From contig NZ_CVUA01000001.1 of assembly GCF_001282785.1 (NCBI RefSeq), forward strand, positions 1,364,001-1,428,000: 64,000 nucleotides of DNA, read 5' to 3'. Every line of letters starts with the position of its first letter. Position 1 is the first letter of the stretch. The stretch is from Halolamina sediminis (GTDB lineage: Archaea; Halobacteriota; Halobacteria; Halobacteriales; Haloferacaceae). Made by a program: the position numbers and the translations under genes. Below are positions 32,249 through 40,778 of this stretch, in pieces. Under the pieces are notes generated by a model. The model was not told the DNA's origin. It was given only the letters and a program-made list of their open reading frames with translations, and did not search any database.

Positions 32249-33328
32249 TCAGAGCTCCACAGTTTCGCCCGTCTCGCTGGCCTCGTACACCGCCTTGATC
32301 GCCCGAATATCGGCCAGCCCGTGCTCGCCGTCCGGGTGAGGGTCCTCGCCGGTCAGCACGCAGTGCGAGAAGTACTCGAACTCCTCCTCCATCTGGTCGG
32401 CCTGCTCGAACGCGACGTCGAAGCTGGTGTCGCCGCGCTCGATCGTGAGCGCGCGGTCGTCCCAGGGGTAGAACGCCGGCTCGATCCGGACCCGCCCCTC
32501 GGTGCCCAGCACCTCGATGTGGCTCGCCATGTGGGCGTTCTGGCTGGCGGTACAGACCGCGAACGTGTGGCCCGGGAAGTCGAGTTGGAACGCGGCGTGC
32601 TCGTCCGGCACGTCGTCGAACTCGGGGGTCACGGACGCGACGGTGCCGCGAACGCGCTCGGGGTCGGCGCCGAGCAGGTATCGCGCGGTGTTCAGCGGGT
32701 AGAGCCCGATGTCCATCACCGCACAGCCGCCGGAGAGCTCGCCGTCCAGCCGCCACTGGTCGGGGTCGGGGACGAGATCGAGGATCGGCTCGGTCATGTT
32801 CCCGTTGACGAAGATCGGTTCGCCGATGAGGCCGTCGTCGACGAACTCCTTCGCCCGCCGGACTGCGGGCTCGGTCTGCATCCGGTAGGCGATCATCAGC
32901 GTCGCGTCGTTCTCCTCGACGACCTCGACCATCCGTTCAGCGCGCTCGATCGTCGCCTCCATCGGCTTCTCACAGAGGATCGCCTTGTGGAGTTCGGCGG
33001 CCGTCTCGACGAAGGGCAGGTGAAGGGCGTTCGGTGTCACGACGTACACCGCGTCGTAGGCGTCGCTCGCTTCCCCGTCGTGGAACGCGTCGTAGCTGAT
33101 CGCGTGCTCGACGGTCTCGACGTCGGCCGCCACGTCGGCGGCCTTCTCTGGGTCGCCGCTGACGAGGACGGTCGTCTCACACAGTTCGGCGTTCGCGACC
33201 GCGGGCATCGCCTGCTCGCGGGTCCACCAGCCGACGCCGACCATCGCGAAGCGAACGGGGTCGTCGGTCGCCTCCAGTTCCTGCCAATCCCGCCGGTCGA
33301 ACGACTCGGCGAGCGTCTCGATATCCAT
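32249..33328 (-). CDS. gfo6: Gfo/Idh/MocA oxidoreductase, D-xylose 1-dehydrogenase type
   Basis: A 359-residue NAD(P)-dependent sugar dehydrogenase. The Rossmann motif is in RFAMVGVGWWTREQAMPA and the catalytic CEKPM (Lys) is near residue 128; YPLNTARYLLGADP is also conserved. The N-terminal region FDRRDWQELEATDDPVRFAM closely resembles the haloarchaeal Gfo6 xylose dehydrogenase as I remember it. Oxidises D-xylose to xylonolactone at the head of the oxidative pathway. ATG at 33328, with the T-tract terminator of the preceding gene just upstream. Confidence 0.88.
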   Translation of the reverse strand: MDIETLAESFDRRDWQELEATDDPVRFAMVGVGWWTREQAMPAVANAELCETTVLVSGDPEKAADVAADVETVEHAISYDAFHDGEASDAYDAVYVVTPNALHLPFVETAAELHKAILCEKPMEATIERAERMVEVVEENDATLMIAYRMQTEPAVRRAKEFVDDGLIGEPIFVNGNMTEPILDLVPDPDQWRLDGELSGGCAVMDIGLYPLNTARYLLGADPERVRGTVASVTPEFDDVPDEHAAFQLDFPGHTFAVCTASQNAHMASHIEVLGTEGRVRIEPAFYPWDDRALTIERGDTSFDVAFEQADQMEEEFEYFSHCVLTGEDPHPDGEHGLADIRAIKAVYEASETGETVEL

Positions 33329-33351
33329 GGACGCCAGTCTCGCCGGGAACG

Positions 33352-33360
33352 AAAAAAAAA
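33352..33360 (-). terminator. T9 terminator tract downstream of aldehyde dehydrogenase gene
   Basis: A run of nine A on the plus strand (T9 on the transcribed strand) 38-46 nt beyond the stop at 33398. It is the longest homopolymer noticed in the window and probably ends the aldehyde dehydrogenase transcript before gfo6. Confidence 0.5.
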
Positions 33361-33397
33361 GCCGTTGTGACAGCGAAAGCTGCAGGAGGCCGCGGGT

Positions 33398-34834
33398 TCA
33401 GTAGCTGTCGTACACCGTCTTCGAGATGGTGTAGAAGTCGAGCCCGGCCTCGCCCTGCTCGCGGAACGTCTCGCTGGAGGAGGCCTTCATCCCGCCGAAG
33501 GGGACGTGGAGTTCGACGCCGGTCGTCTGCTGATTGACTTTCACCACGCCGGCATCGATGTCGTCGACGAAGCTGTTGGCCTCGGTGTGATCGTTCGTGA
33601 CGATGCCCGCCGAGAGCCCGTACTCCACGTCGTTGGCGGCCGCGAGCGCTTCGTCGTAGCCGCTCACGGGGATCACCGACAGCACCGGCCCGAAGATCTC
33701 CTCCTGGGCGAGTCGGCTGTCGTTGTCGACGTCGGCGAACACCGTCGGCTCGACGAAGTACCCCTTGCGGTCGAGCGCGTCGCCGCCGGTCTCGAGGCTC
33801 GCACCTTCCTCCTGCCCGACCTCGACGTACTCGAGCGTGCTTTCGAGCTCGTCCATGCTGACCTGCGGGCCCATGTCGCCGCCTTCGAGCCCGTTGCCGG
33901 GCTTGATCCCCTCGGCCTGCTCGACGATCGCGTCGACGAACTCGTCGTACACGTCCTCGTAGACGATCGCCCGCGAGCAGGCGGTACAGGCCTGTCCCGT
34001 CACGCCGAAGGCGCCCCAAGAGACGATCTTGGCGGCCTTCTCCACGTCAGCCGAGTCCGAGACGACGGTGGGGTTTTTCCCGCCCATCTCCAATTGGACG
34101 CGCTTGCCGTCCTCGGTCGCGGTGTCGTAGACAATGTCGCCAACTGCGGCGCTGCCGGTGAATGAGACGGCGTCGACGGCCTCGTGGCCGGCGACCACGT
34201 CGCCGACCTCGCTGCCGGGCCCGGTGACGACGTTGAGCGCGCCGTCGGGGAGGCCGGCCTCGTCGAGCGCCGCGGCGATCTCGTGGGTCGGGCCGGGCGC
34301 GAGCGTCGCGGGCTTGATCACCGCTGTCGTGCCGGCCGCCAGCGCGGGCGCGATCTTCCACGCCGGGATCGCGATCGGGTAGTTCCACGGCGTGATCAGG
34401 CCGGCGACGCCGACCGGCTCCTGTTTGGTTCGAAGCACCGTGTCGCCGCCGCTGGCGCTTTTCACCTCGCCGCCGATGTCGCGGGCCTTCGAGCCGTAGT
34501 AGTCGAAGATGTCGATGGCGCGCTGGACCTCGCCGCCGGCCTCGGCCTCGGTCTTCCCCTCCTCGCGGACCAGCAGTTCGGTCAGTTCATCCTTCTTGTC
34601 GGCCAGAATCCCGCTCGCCCGCGAGAGGATCCGTCCCCGTTTCGGGGCGGGCGTGTTGCTCCACTCGTCGGTTGCCGCGGCTGCGGCCTCGACCGCGCGT
34701 TCGGCGTCCGCCGCGCTGGACTTGGGGTAGGTGCCGACGACCTCGTCCGGGTTGGCGGGGTCGTGTGTATCGAACGTGTCGCCGCTCTCGGCGTCGATCC
34801 ACTCGCCGTCGATGAGATTCGATCTGCTCGCCAT
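33398..34834 (-). CDS. xacF: Aldehyde dehydrogenase, 2-oxoglutarate semialdehyde type
   Basis: A 478-residue NAD(P)-dependent aldehyde dehydrogenase. The cofactor motif is FTGSAAVGD, the general base Glu is in LEMGGKNP and the catalytic Cys is in TGQACTACSR. Family length is typical. In the pentose pathway it oxidises 2-oxoglutarate semialdehyde to 2-oxoglutarate, the last step. Transcribed divergently from the FAH-family dehydratase gene. Substrate assigned from cluster context. Confidence 0.87.
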   Translation of the reverse strand: MASRSNLIDGEWIDAESGDTFDTHDPANPDEVVGTYPKSSAADAERAVEAAAAATDEWSNTPAPKRGRILSRASGILADKKDELTELLVREEGKTEAEAGGEVQRAIDIFDYYGSKARDIGGEVKSASGGDTVLRTKQEPVGVAGLITPWNYPIAIPAWKIAPALAAGTTAVIKPATLAPGPTHEIAAALDEAGLPDGALNVVTGPGSEVGDVVAGHEAVDAVSFTGSAAVGDIVYDTATEDGKRVQLEMGGKNPTVVSDSADVEKAAKIVSWGAFGVTGQACTACSRAIVYEDVYDEFVDAIVEQAEGIKPGNGLEGGDMGPQVSMDELESTLEYVEVGQEEGASLETGGDALDRKGYFVEPTVFADVDNDSRLAQEEIFGPVLSVIPVSGYDEALAAANDVEYGLSAGIVTNDHTEANSFVDDIDAGVVKVNQQTTGVELHVPFGGMKASSSETFREQGEAGLDFYTISKTVYDSY

Positions 34835-34922
34835 ACCCGTCCGTTGTAGCGGTCGGCGGATAACCCTTTACGCTGCGGCCCACCCCCGGAGATTTATGCC
34901 CCCCACGCGCCGCAGTCCCCGC

Positions 34923-35786
34923 ATGCGCTACTACCGCCACGAGCGCGACGGCGATGCCCACCTCCTCGCCGTCGCCGACGGCGAGGCTCGGGATCTGACG
35001 GCGATCAAACCCCGGCTGGGATCGTTCCGCGATCTCGCCGCGGCCGGAGACGTCGCGAACAGCGGCGTCGACGCGCTGGCCGCCGAGCTGTTCGCCGAGG
35101 CGCCTGTCGTCGAGTTCTCCGTCGTCGAGCTCGAACGCCCCGTCGCGCCCGGGGAGGTGTGGGCCGCCGGCGTCACCTACGAGATCAGCGAGCAGGCCCG
35201 CGAAGAGGAGAGCGGGATGGCCGACGTGTACCTCGACGTGTACGACGCCGAGCGCCCCGAGATCTTCTTCAAGGCCACGCCGAGCCGGACGGTCGGCCCC
35301 GGCGGCGCCATCGGCGTCCGCGGCGACTCCGACTGGAACGTCCCCGAGCCCGAACTGGGGCTCGTACTGTACGATGGCGAGATCGTCGGCTACACCGTCG
35401 GCAACGACGTGAGCAGCCGCGAGATCGAGGGGGCGAACCCACTCTACCTCCCGCAGGCGAAAGTGTACGACCGCTGCTGTTCGATCGGCCCCTGTGTCGT
35501 GGGCGCCGACAGCGTCCCGGATCCCCACGACCTCGGGATGTCGATGCGCATCGAGCGCGACGGCGAGACCGTCTACGACGACGCCACCTCGACCGCGGAG
35601 ATGGCCCGGAGCTGCGAGGAGCTCGCCGACTGCTGGCGGGCCCACAACGCGGTGCCGGAGCTGGGCGTGCTGCTCACCGGCACTTCGCTCGTCCCCGAGG
35701 ACGAGTTCACCCTCAGTCCCGGCGACACGGTCCGCATCGACATCGAGGGGATCGGGGAGCTCGTGAACCCCGTCATCGAGGTCTGA
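34923..35786 (+). CDS. xacE: FAH-family 2-keto-3-deoxypentonate dehydratase
   Basis: A 287-residue fumarylacetoacetate-hydrolase-fold protein with metal and active-site motifs GVTYEISEQAREEE, EPELGLVLYDGEIVGYT and GNDVSSREIEG. It matches the XacE-type enzyme that converts 2-keto-3-deoxyxylonate to 2-oxoglutarate semialdehyde. ATG at 34923 with TATA-like GATTTATGC about 30 nt upstream; the 88-nt gap to xacF probably holds promoters for both directions. Confidence 0.88.
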   Translation: MRYYRHERDGDAHLLAVADGEARDLTAIKPRLGSFRDLAAAGDVANSGVDALAAELFAEAPVVEFSVVELERPVAPGEVWAAGVTYEISEQAREEESGMADVYLDVYDAERPEIFFKATPSRTVGPGGAIGVRGDSDWNVPEPELGLVLYDGEIVGYTVGNDVSSREIEGANPLYLPQAKVYDRCCSIGPCVVGADSVPDPHDLGMSMRIERDGETVYDDATSTAEMARSCEELADCWRAHNAVPELGVLLTGTSLVPEDEFTLSPGDTVRIDIEGIGELVNPVIEV

Positions 35787-36034
35787 GCGTCGTGCTGGTG
35801 GGCGATTTCGACGAGGTCAGGAACGGAACTCGGCCACGGACGCGGACCGCCCCGTGTCACGCTCCGTGACTGGTCCGTCGGGTCCGCCAGTAGAGCGACT
35901 CCGGCCGTGGCCTCAGCCGATCGTCGGCGCTTCCGGCGGGATAGTTCACGGGGCGACGGAGTTCGTCACGCCGTGAGCCATCGTCAACGCGCTTATACTC
36001 CTCCGGTTCCCGCTTGGTGTCGTTCGGTTTCCAC

Positions 36035-37432
36035 ATGACGACGATCCTCGACACCGCGCGGCGGCGGGCGACGCTACTCGACTACCTGCGGGACGGCCCC
36101 CTGGACAAGCGTGATCTGCTTGATCGCGTCGCCGCATCCCGTTCGACGATCGACCGCGCGACCGAGGAGCTGCTCGACCGCGGGCTGGTGCGGGCGGTCG
36201 ACGGCGGGTACGAGGCCACGCTCGCGGGCGTGTTGGCGCTCGAACAGTCCCGGGCGTACGAGCGCGACGCCAACGCCATCGCGGCAGCCGCGCCGGCGCT
36301 GACGCCGCTGTGGAAGGAGTCCGAGGTCGACGTGACGTTCCTCCGGAACGCCGACGTCTCGCTGGCGGCCGACGACGACGTGGTCCGGCTCCTCGCGGAG
36401 CTCGGCTCGGCGATCCGCAACGCCGACGAGGTCCGAGGCGTGTTCCCCCAGATCGCTCGGCCGGAGCAGTTGGAGACGCTGTACACGCGGGCCAACGTCG
36501 ACGCCAATCTCGACCTCGTGTTCTCGGAGTCGCTGTTCGACACGCTGGCGTCGACGTTCCCGGGCTGGCTCCGCGGGGTCGTGCTCGCGGGGGCCGGCCG
36601 CGTCGCCGTCGGCCCGGTGCCGGAGTACGGACTCGTGGTCTGCCGCGCCGGCGACGACCGCGAGGCGTTCCTGCTCACGTACGACGACGGCCGGCTCCAC
36701 GGCGTGCTCCGGAACCACGGGGATGGGGCAGCGTGGGCCGACGAGCGGGTCGACACGCTCCGCGACGGCGCGACCGACCGGTCGGCGCGCATCCGGGCGC
36801 TCGACGCGGACCTGGGGTTCACGGGCGTCGGTGACGTGACGCCGCCGTTCGGCGGGGTGTCGGCGATCGCTGAAGGGGGTGTCGAGGAGCGGACCGAGGG
36901 CCTCCTCGCCGGTGGCTACGCCGTCGACGGCGGGAAGCTCCGAACCCCCGCCTTCGGTGCCGAGGGGGCGTGTACGGTGTCGTTCTGGATACAGCCGAAC
37001 GACCCCGACGGCGGCTGGCAGATACTCCTCAAGTGGGACTACGTCGCGATCGCGCTCCGGCGCGGGGAGCTCCACGGAATGGTGTACGATCCCGACCGCG
37101 AGGAGAGCCGCGCGTACACCGCGGTCCCTGTCGACAGGCTCGACACGGGGCGCTGGCAGCACGTCGCCTACACCTACGACGAGTCCCGCGCCCGGCTGTA
37201 CCTCGACGGTGAGCTCGTCGACGAGACCGAGGACGACTATCCGCTCCACATCGCCGAGATCGGAGCAGCGCTGGGGTACCACTACCGCGACAGGGACACC
37301 GGCGTCCACGAGCCGACGTACGACGGCCGACTGTACGACGCACGGCTCTACGACGTCACGCTCTCGCCCGAGGAGATCGAGGGCCTCGTAACCACGACGG
37401 GGCCGACTGCCGCCGCGTGGGACGCCGAGTGA
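36035..37432 (+). CDS. HTH regulator fused to a LamG/concanavalin-A-like lectin domain
   Basis: A 465-residue protein. Residues about 5-60 are a winged HTH (LLDYLRDGPLDKRDLLDRVAA, then SRSTIDRATEELLDRGLV). Residues about 75-255 resemble the sensor-like C-terminal region common in haloarchaeal regulators of this type. Residues about 290-455 form a LamG-like jelly roll (TVSFWIQPNDPDGGWQILLKW, WQHVAYTYDESRARLYLDGE, YDGRLYDARLYDVTLSPEEI). Lectin modules normally lie outside cells; on a DNA-binding protein with no signal peptide or membrane segment this must be cytoplasmic. It lies beside the pentose genes and may sense a sugar. Confidence 0.82.
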   Translation: MTTILDTARRRATLLDYLRDGPLDKRDLLDRVAASRSTIDRATEELLDRGLVRAVDGGYEATLAGVLALEQSRAYERDANAIAAAAPALTPLWKESEVDVTFLRNADVSLAADDDVVRLLAELGSAIRNADEVRGVFPQIARPEQLETLYTRANVDANLDLVFSESLFDTLASTFPGWLRGVVLAGAGRVAVGPVPEYGLVVCRAGDDREAFLLTYDDGRLHGVLRNHGDGAAWADERVDTLRDGATDRSARIRALDADLGFTGVGDVTPPFGGVSAIAEGGVEERTEGLLAGGYAVDGGKLRTPAFGAEGACTVSFWIQPNDPDGGWQILLKWDYVAIALRRGELHGMVYDPDREESRAYTAVPVDRLDTGRWQHVAYTYDESRARLYLDGELVDETEDDYPLHIAEIGAALGYHYRDRDTGVHEPTYDGRLYDARLYDVTLSPEEIEGLVTTTGPTAAAWDAE

Positions 37433-37435
37433 GGG

Positions 37436-38269
37436 CTATCCGCCAAGGAACCGCTGGGCACGCCTCGCGACGGCCGTTCGCAACGCCGACTCGTCGATCG
37501 CTCTTTCGCCGCCGAACAGGCGGCCGTGCTCCTCGCGATAGACGTCCTCCAGTAGTCGATCGCGAAGCGCGTCGACGGTCGGTGCCTGCCCGCGCTCACG
37601 GAGCCGCGTCGCGACGCGCTCGAACCGGCGATCCGTGGCCACCGCGGCCGCCAGCGAGTCGGCGTTCTCGGACTCTATCGGATTCTCGGGCGGTGTGGGA
37701 ATTTCGGAATTTTTGAGCAGTGCACGGCCGTCACGCTTGTCACAAATTAGGACGCCAGCAGCGGAGCCGTCGTACCACGCCGAGGCCGGGATCCGGTAGC
37801 TATCGGGGTCGAAGTCGCGGCTGTGGCGTTCGCGTTCGACCGCGTTGGAGGGATCGAGCCCGAGTCGGTCGAAGATGGCTTCGGCGTCGTCCGGCGGGCG
37901 GAACGCGTCGGCGTCGGCGTCGAACACGTCGATGCCGAGAAACGGCGGCAGCCGCCCCCAGTCGTAGTCGATCCGCTCGCGGTGGGTCGCCCAGCCGACG
38001 AAGGTGAGGCTGCTCGCGTCGTCGACGGCGCGCCGGAGCGCCGCGCGGTTCAGCCGCTCCCGGACGTGCCGGACCGCGCGCCGACACTGTCGCGGGATCG
38101 CATCGTCGTCGTGGTAGACGTGCTGCTGGCCGCCGAAACGGATCGCACCCGACGTCCGGAGCTGGAACCGGAGGAGCGACCCCTCGACCGCCTCCAGCAG
38201 CCAGAGGTGGCCCGCGAACTCGGGGGCGGCCTCGTCGCCGACGGTAGGGATGGGCGGGTACTCCTGCAC
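37436..38269 (-). CDS. RNA-ligase-family-like protein with altered nucleotidyl-lysine motif
   Basis: A 277-residue protein of the haloarchaeal RNA-ligase-like family: HLWLLEAVEGSLLRFQLR, GAIRFGG, TFVGWATHRERIDYDW, LPPFLGIDVFDAD, EAIFDRLGLDPSNA and EEHGRLFGG. In covalent nucleotidyltransferases the first motif is KxDG; here the aligned residues read AVEG, so the lysine appears replaced by alanine (residue 27) and the Asp by Glu. I chose the GTG at 38269, giving VQEYPPIP, a common family N-terminus. Activity may be lost or changed. Family call from memory of haloarchaeal homologues. Confidence 0.65.
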   Translation of the reverse strand: MQEYPPIPTVGDEAAPEFAGHLWLLEAVEGSLLRFQLRTSGAIRFGGQQHVYHDDDAIPRQCRRAVRHVRERLNRAALRRAVDDASSLTFVGWATHRERIDYDWGRLPPFLGIDVFDADADAFRPPDDAEAIFDRLGLDPSNAVERERHSRDFDPDSYRIPASAWYDGSAAGVLICDKRDGRALLKNSEIPTPPENPIESENADSLAAAVATDRRFERVATRLRERGQAPTVDALRDRLLEDVYREEHGRLFGGERAIDESALRTAVARRAQRFLGG

Positions 38270-38350
38270 AGGTGGGCTCGGAGGGCCGGCCGGGTATTGG
38301 TTCCGGCGTGGCCCACCACCCTTAATCCGGCCGACACCGAAGCTATCGGC

Positions 38351-39802
38351 ATGATCACGAGCAGGCGCATGGCCGCGGTCGACCGCAACGCCGCGGCGCT
38401 GGGCGTGCCGCTCCGGGCGTTGATGGAGTCCTCGGGCAACGCGGTCGCCCGGCGGGTCCGGGAACTGACGGCCCGGGGCGACTCGGTGACGCTGGTCTGT
38501 GGCCGGGGGAACAACGGCGGCGACGCGCTCGTCGCCGCGCGCTTCCTCGACGACCGCGATGTCGAGGTGAAGTTGCTGGGTCGCCCCGAGAGCATCACGA
38601 CCGAGATCGCCCGAGCGAACTGGGAGGCGCTCGAAGCCGCCGAAATCGATGCCGAGATCGTGACCGACTCCCACGCGTTCGACCTCGACGACCCGGACCT
38701 GCTCGTCGACGCGATGCTCGGGACGGGGATCACGGGCGAGCTCCGGGAGCCGGAAGCCAGCGCGGCCCACGCGATCAACGACAGCGCGGCGCCGGTCCTC
38801 GCGGTGGACGTCCCTTCGGGCGTGGACGCGGACACGGCCGCGACGCCGGTCGGGGTCGTCGAGGCCGAGCACGTCGTCACGTTCCACGACCTGAAGCCGG
38901 GGCTCGCCGAGCACGCCGACGTGACCGTCGCGGACATTGGCATCCCCGCGGCCGCCGAGGAAGTGGTCGGGCCGGGCGACGTGGCGGTGCTCGGCGCGGG
39001 CGGCAGCCGCAAGGGCGACAGCGGCCAGACGTTCGTGATCGGCGGCGGCCCCTACACCGGCGCGCCCGCCCTCGCCGCCGGCGCGTCGCTGTCGGCCGGC
39101 GCGGATCTCGCGTTCGTCGCCTGCCCGGAATCGGTGTTCGCCCCGATCGCGGGCTACTCCGAGGACCTGATCGTCCAGCCCTACGGCGACGACGGTGAGA
39201 ACTCGACCACGGACCACCTCGCACCGGAACACGTCCCGGAACTCGTCGACACGGCAGAGCGCCACGACGACACGGTGATTCTCGGCCCGGGGCTCGGTCG
39301 ACATCCCGAGACCGAGGACGCCGCCCGGCAGTTCCTCGCCGAGTTCTCGGGCACCGCGGTCGTCGACGCCGACGCGCTCCCGCTCGTGCCCGAAGTCGAC
39401 ACCGATGCGGCGCTGGTGCTCACCCCGAACCGCTCCGAACTGGCGGAGCTGGATGGCCCCGAGGCGGACGACCTCGTGGCCCACGCCGACGAGATCCGCG
39501 AGCTCGCGGCCGATCTCGGCCACACGATCCTCGCGAAAGGCGTGGTGGACGTGATCACCGACGGCGAGACGGTGCGGCGCTGTCGGGCCGGCACGCCCGG
39601 GATGACCGTCGGCGGCACCGGCGACACGCTGGCGGGCATCGTCGCCGCGCTGCTCTCCCGCGCCGCGCCGTTCGAGGCGGCCTGCGTCGGCAGTTACGTC
39701 AACGGCCGTGCCGCCGAACTGCTCGATCGAGGCGATGGCCTGCGCGCGACCGAACTCCAAGAGACCATCCCGGCGGCGCTCGAAGGGGGCGACGATGACT
39801 GA
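38351..39802 (+). CDS. nnr: Bifunctional NAD(P)H-hydrate epimerase / ADP-dependent dehydratase
   Basis: A 483-residue repair enzyme for hydrated NAD(P)H. The N-terminal half is the YjeF_N epimerase (CGRGNNGGDALVAARFL and VDVPSGVDADT). The C-terminal half is the ribokinase-like dehydratase (VILGPGLGR, LTPNRSELAEL, GTPGMTVGGTGDTLAGIVAAL). TATA-like CCTTAATCC about 30 nt before the ATG. Its stop overlaps moaC by 8 nt. Confidence 0.94.
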   Translation: MITSRRMAAVDRNAAALGVPLRALMESSGNAVARRVRELTARGDSVTLVCGRGNNGGDALVAARFLDDRDVEVKLLGRPESITTEIARANWEALEAAEIDAEIVTDSHAFDLDDPDLLVDAMLGTGITGELREPEASAAHAINDSAAPVLAVDVPSGVDADTAATPVGVVEAEHVVTFHDLKPGLAEHADVTVADIGIPAAAEEVVGPGDVAVLGAGGSRKGDSGQTFVIGGGPYTGAPALAAGASLSAGADLAFVACPESVFAPIAGYSEDLIVQPYGDDGENSTTDHLAPEHVPELVDTAERHDDTVILGPGLGRHPETEDAARQFLAEFSGTAVVDADALPLVPEVDTDAALVLTPNRSELAELDGPEADDLVAHADEIRELAADLGHTILAKGVVDVITDGETVRRCRAGTPGMTVGGTGDTLAGIVAALLSRAAPFEAACVGSYVNGRAAELLDRGDGLRATELQETIPAALEGGDDD

Positions 39803-40328
39803 GAACGACGACGTGGCCGGCGTCACACCGGACGGCGAACTGACCCACACCACCGACGACGGCGACGTGCAGATGGTCGACGTGGGCGAGAAGCCCGACA
39901 CCGGCCGGCGCGCGGTCACGCGGGGAGAGATCCGGCTCACCGAGTCGACGGTCGACGCCGTCCGCGCCGACGAGATCGGGAAGGGCGACGTGCTCGCGAC
40001 CGCCCGCATCGGCGCGATTCAGGCCGTCAAGCACACGTGGGAGACGATCCCGATGTGCCACCAGATCCCGATCACGAACGTCGACACGGAGTTCTCGGTC
40101 GGCGACGACCGAATCGAACTGGAGGTGGCGGTCGAGACGACCGGGAAGACCGGCTGCGAGATGGAGGCGATCCAGGGCGTGACGACGGGGCTCGGCGTCG
40201 TCTGGGACATGGTGAAAGCCGCCGAGAAGGAGGTCGTCGACGAGGGAGAGTCGGTCGAGGCCAGTGGCTACCCGGGGACGGAGATTTCGGGCGTCGAGGT
40301 CGTGAGCAAGGAGAAGCGGGAGCTCTGA
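39795..40328 (+). CDS. moaC: Cyclic pyranopterin monophosphate synthase
   Basis: A 177-residue MoaC with the catalytic and substrate motifs KHTWETIPMCHQIPITNV, TGKTGCEMEAIQGVT and WDMVKAAEK. It performs the second committed step of molybdenum cofactor synthesis. The ATG at 39795 lies inside the end of nnr (ATGACTGA), indicating coupled translation. Confidence 0.95.
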   Translation: MTENDDVAGVTPDGELTHTTDDGDVQMVDVGEKPDTGRRAVTRGEIRLTESTVDAVRADEIGKGDVLATARIGAIQAVKHTWETIPMCHQIPITNVDTEFSVGDDRIELEVAVETTGKTGCEMEAIQGVTTGLGVVWDMVKAAEKEVVDEGESVEASGYPGTEISGVEVVSKEKREL

Positions 40329-40391
40329 GGACGGTTCGGTTGGTGGTCAGGTGGTTCGTGGTTCGATTGTTGGCTGATAGATCGGTAACAG

Positions 40392-40668
40392 CGTCTCGAT
40401 CGTAGACCACTTGTGACCGCACCGCCCCGCACAGCCCACACGCCTCCCCAGCCGACTCCTTCCCTCACATCCGTTCGGTCAGTCGTCCCTCGCGCTGACA
40501 CGCGGCACAGGGCCGCGTGCGCTTCGCGCCACCGCGGCCGCGGTGCGGTGGCGGTGGACGCCTCGCCGGCGCCAACGTGGCGCCGGCGGGGGGAGGGGTG
40601 GGGACTCGGCGCTGCGCCGGGCCTCGTGCCCGGCGCACTGCGGCCGCAAGTGGTCTAGCGTCGAGATG
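40392..40668. repeat. Inverted-repeat-bounded GC-rich intergenic element
   Basis: The ends are imperfect inverted repeats: GACCACTTGTGACCGCA (40405-40421) matches the complement of TGCGGCCGCAAGTGGTC (40639-40655) at 15 of 17 positions. Similarity continues outward, giving about 24 of 30 over 40392-40421 and 40639-40668. The interior has strong hairpins (GCGGTGCGGTGG region, and GGCGCCAACGTGGCGCC). No protein-coding frame. It could be a dispersed haloarchaeal repeat, a non-autonomous mobile element or a structured RNA; the 450-nt gap contains nothing else. Confidence 0.5.
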
Positions 40669-40778
40669 CCGTCGCTGTCTCAGTGGCCAACGAAGGAGAT
40701 ACTGCCGCGGTCGCTGTCTGCAAGATCGACCACTAACTCACAGAATCGACCGAGAGATCCATAACGGAACTCGAAAAC

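Noticed and set aside
37436-40009. An 857-codon reverse open frame
   Set aside because: The part above 38269 is antisense to nnr and moaC, whose proteins are unambiguous. GC-rich haloarchaeal DNA often leaves antisense frames open.
40355-40380. GGTTCGATT near 40360 as a tRNA T-loop
   Set aside because: No acceptor, D or anticodon stems could be paired around it.
40405-40655. Possible SRP (7S) or RNase P RNA because of complementary ends and length near 250-280 nt
   Set aside because: I could not find the conserved SRP helix 8 motif or RNase P core sequences on either strand, so only a generic inverted-repeat element is reported.
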